From Lancefieldella sp. Marseille-Q7238 (GTDB taxonomy: Bacteria > Actinomycetota > Coriobacteriia > Coriobacteriales > Atopobiaceae): a DNA stretch of 64,000 nucleotides. Below the pieces are notes generated by a model. That model worked only from the letters and a program-made list of their open reading frames with translations, did not search any database and was not told the origin of the DNA. Every line of letters starts with the position of its first letter. The stretch's first letter is position 1. The translations under genes were made by a program, and so were the position numbers. Shown here piece after piece: positions 62,424 to 64,000 of the stretch. Location: assembly GCF_949152215.1 (NCBI RefSeq), contig NZ_OX424407.1, positions 350,530 through 414,529 on the forward strand. Direction: 5' to 3'.

Positions 62424-64000
62424 TTACACTACCCGCGCAAGCCCCGTTTCTCCCAGAAGGTACGATAGCTCTGTAATCATAGCCATATTGTGCGCATCAA
62501 CTCGAGTAGGTATCTCCATGCGCATAATGTCGCCGGTTGTACTTTCAATACGCAGCTCAACGCAATCATTGCCTCGATACTTCTTAAAGATTTGGCTCAG
62601 CAACTCGTAGTTCGAGCGGGAAAATTCCGATGATGGCATGTGCAGCTCAAGTACGCGTGGCCGCGCATTGCTTTCATTAAGTTCAATGGAACTTACCCTC
62701 GAACAGATAAACTGCGTGCCGCGGTCAGAGCGCTCAAGCTTGCCGCAAACGCCCACGATGACATCGCCCTGTGCTTCTCCTGTTTCCGAATCAACGGTAC
62801 CAACAAGCGTTGACGCGTACTTTTTGTAGGCCTTCGGAAAAAGCACCAGCAGGACAGATCCTTCCATATCTTCCAGCGTCACGATAGCCATAGGGTCGCC
62901 GTTTTTGGTTACGCGCTTCTGAATACCCGTTACCATACCAGCAAGACGAATGGTCTCCCCTTCCGGAACCTTGAACTTCTCTTTGATAGCGCCGCTCGGA
63001 GAACGATACTCCTCTATCGCGTCAATATCAGCCAGCTCATAGTCGCGCGCAAGTGAAAGCGCATAGGCATAAGGCGTCAGCGGATGATCCGAAACGTAGA
63101 TGCCCAGCACGTCAAATTCTTGGTCAAGCTTAAAGCGGCGCTCCCATTCCACGCCATCGGGCTCGGGAAAACTCTCCGTAAATCCGGAGCCTTCTATGTC
63201 CGAGAAAATATCAAACATTGAAATCTGTCCGGACGCCTTGTCTCTTTGGCGTTTTGCGGCGGAATCCAGAAGATTTTCCGGATTGTTCTTGTCAATAAGT
63301 CCCATAAGCTGCATGCGCGTATATCCCGTTGAATCAAATGCGCCTGCCTTGATAAGTGCCTCGACCACGTTACGCTTTGCTTGGCTGGCATCCATACGGT
63401 CGATAAAATCACGAAGATTGGTAAAGGGACCGCCCTTTTGACGCTCAGCCATAATCGCCTCAGCAACACCGGCGCCAACACCGCGGATACCCGCGAAGCC
63501 AAAGCGGATACCTTCTTTTGTTGCGGTAAAGTCACGCCCGGACTCATTGATATCCGGCTGACTGACTTTAATGCCTTCCTGTCGACAGGCCGCAACGTAG
63601 TGGACGATTTTATCGGTCTTGCCCATGAATGACGTTAAAACCGCCGCCATGTACTCATGAGGGTAGTGAGCCTTCAGCCAGGCCGTTTGCATGACCAAAA
63701 TAGCATACCCCGCCGAGTGCGACTTATTGAACGCGTAGGATGCGAACTTAAGGACATCGTCCCAGATAGTTTCCGCTACTTTTCGGTCAAAGCCGTTGCG
63801 GACAGCACCGTTTTTCCAGTGCTGCTCCATAGTTTCATCAACGCCGTCGTCCCAGTGCTGGACAACCTCCTGCATGAGCTTGATCTTCTTTTTTGCCACA
63901 GCCTTGCGGACCTTATCGGACTCGCCTGCCGTAAAGCCGGACATCTTCATAGAAATCTGCATGACCTGCTCCTGATAGACCATGGTCCCATAGGTCTCGG
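62424..64000 (-). CDS. dnaE: DNA polymerase III alpha subunit, C-terminal part (cut by window edge)
   Basis: The frame is open to the right edge; about 525 residues visible. It begins in the polymerase core (ETYGTMVYQEQVMQI), continues with FNKSHSAGYAIL and HYPHEYMAA, then the helix-hairpin-helix region (FAGIRGVGAGVAEAI), an OB-fold (IRLAGMVTGIQKRVTKNGDPM) and the tau-binding-type C-terminal region. It is the replicative DNA polymerase. No clear terminator follows the stop. Confidence 0.95.
   Translation of the reverse strand, partial: ETYGTMVYQEQVMQISMKMSGFTAGESDKVRKAVAKKKIKLMQEVVQHWDDGVDETMEQHWKNGAVRNGFDRKVAETIWDDVLKFASYAFNKSHSAGYAILVMQTAWLKAHYPHEYMAAVLTSFMGKTDKIVHYVAACRQEGIKVSQPDINESGRDFTATKEGIRFGFAGIRGVGAGVAEAIMAERQKGGPFTNLRDFIDRMDASQAKRNVVEALIKAGAFDSTGYTRMQLMGLIDKNNPENLLDSAAKRQRDKASGQISMFDIFSDIEGSGFTESFPEPDGVEWERRFKLDQEFDVLGIYVSDHPLTPYAYALSLARDYELADIDAIEEYRSPSGAIKEKFKVPEGETIRLAGMVTGIQKRVTKNGDPMAIVTLEDMEGSVLLVLFPKAYKKYASTLVGTVDSETGEAQGDVIVGVCGKLERSDRGTQFICSRVSSIELNESNARPRVLELHMPSSEFSRSNYELLSQIFKKYRGNDCVELRIESTTGDIMRMEIPTRVDAHNMAMITELSYLLGETGLARVV

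Overview
The window looks like the chromosome of a Coriobacteriia actinobacterium, probably Atopobiaceae (Atopobium, Lancefieldella or Olsenella relatives). The evidence is a roughly 50 percent GC sequence, an actinobacterial gene order around rnc, rpmF, DUF177, sepIVA and coaD, choline-binding-type cell wall repeats on autolysins, a PTS HPr, and AddAB-type recombination enzymes. No tRNA, rRNA, CRISPR array or insertion sequence was seen. Most housekeeping genes lie on the minus strand.

Layout. 1-2 kb: end of a family 8 glycosyltransferase, a 467-bp repeat-filled gap and a SpoU methyltransferase. 2-4 kb: a membrane-anchored L,D-transpeptidase. 4-19 kb: a long minus-strand housekeeping run, asp23, a DAK-family kinase, recG, rsmD, coaD, a sepIVA-like gene, DUF177, rpmF, plsX, acpP, rnc, smc, ftsY, ffh, with many 1-4 nt overlaps. 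It covers protein targeting, chromosome condensation, lipid synthesis and DNA repair. 19-24 kb: rpmB, a HAD-thiamine pyrophosphokinase fusion, fmdB, rsmB, fmt and def. 24-33 kb: priA, addA and addB, in the same orientation as def, fmt and rsmB. 33-43 kb: an acyltransferase remnant, a DUF2974 hydrolase, a holin-like protein, HPr, a tail-anchored coiled-coil protein, queA-queH, a CPBP protease, a variant methionyl-tRNA synthetase and an alpha/beta hydrolase. 43-48 kb: a MarR regulator with a heterodimeric ABC exporter, then a HAD phosphatase. 48-57 kb: a large unknown TPR-like protein, then two divergent cell wall enzymes (amidase-glucosaminidase and L,D-transpeptidase) flanking a HAD gene and cspA. 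57-64 kb: a small unknown gene, ruvCAB, a degenerate NAD synthetase homologue, a desulfoferrodoxin and the 3' part of dnaE.

Three signals stand out. First, the 9-mer CTTCTCGCC occurs exactly 27 times on the two strands, where about 0.5 would be expected by chance. It is found in several reading frames, between genes, and as an inverted pair inside a terminator. This is the pattern of a DNA uptake sequence or another genome-wide address word. Second, a 403-bp segment appears identical in three copies, twice in the amidase gene and once, inverted and in the same reading frame, in the L,D-transpeptidase gene. Recombination between them would invert the region holding both promoters and swap the catalytic C-termini of the two secreted enzymes. 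Third, several genes have their stop codons inside short degenerate tandem repeats, so stop codons are repeated downstream, sometimes in other frames.
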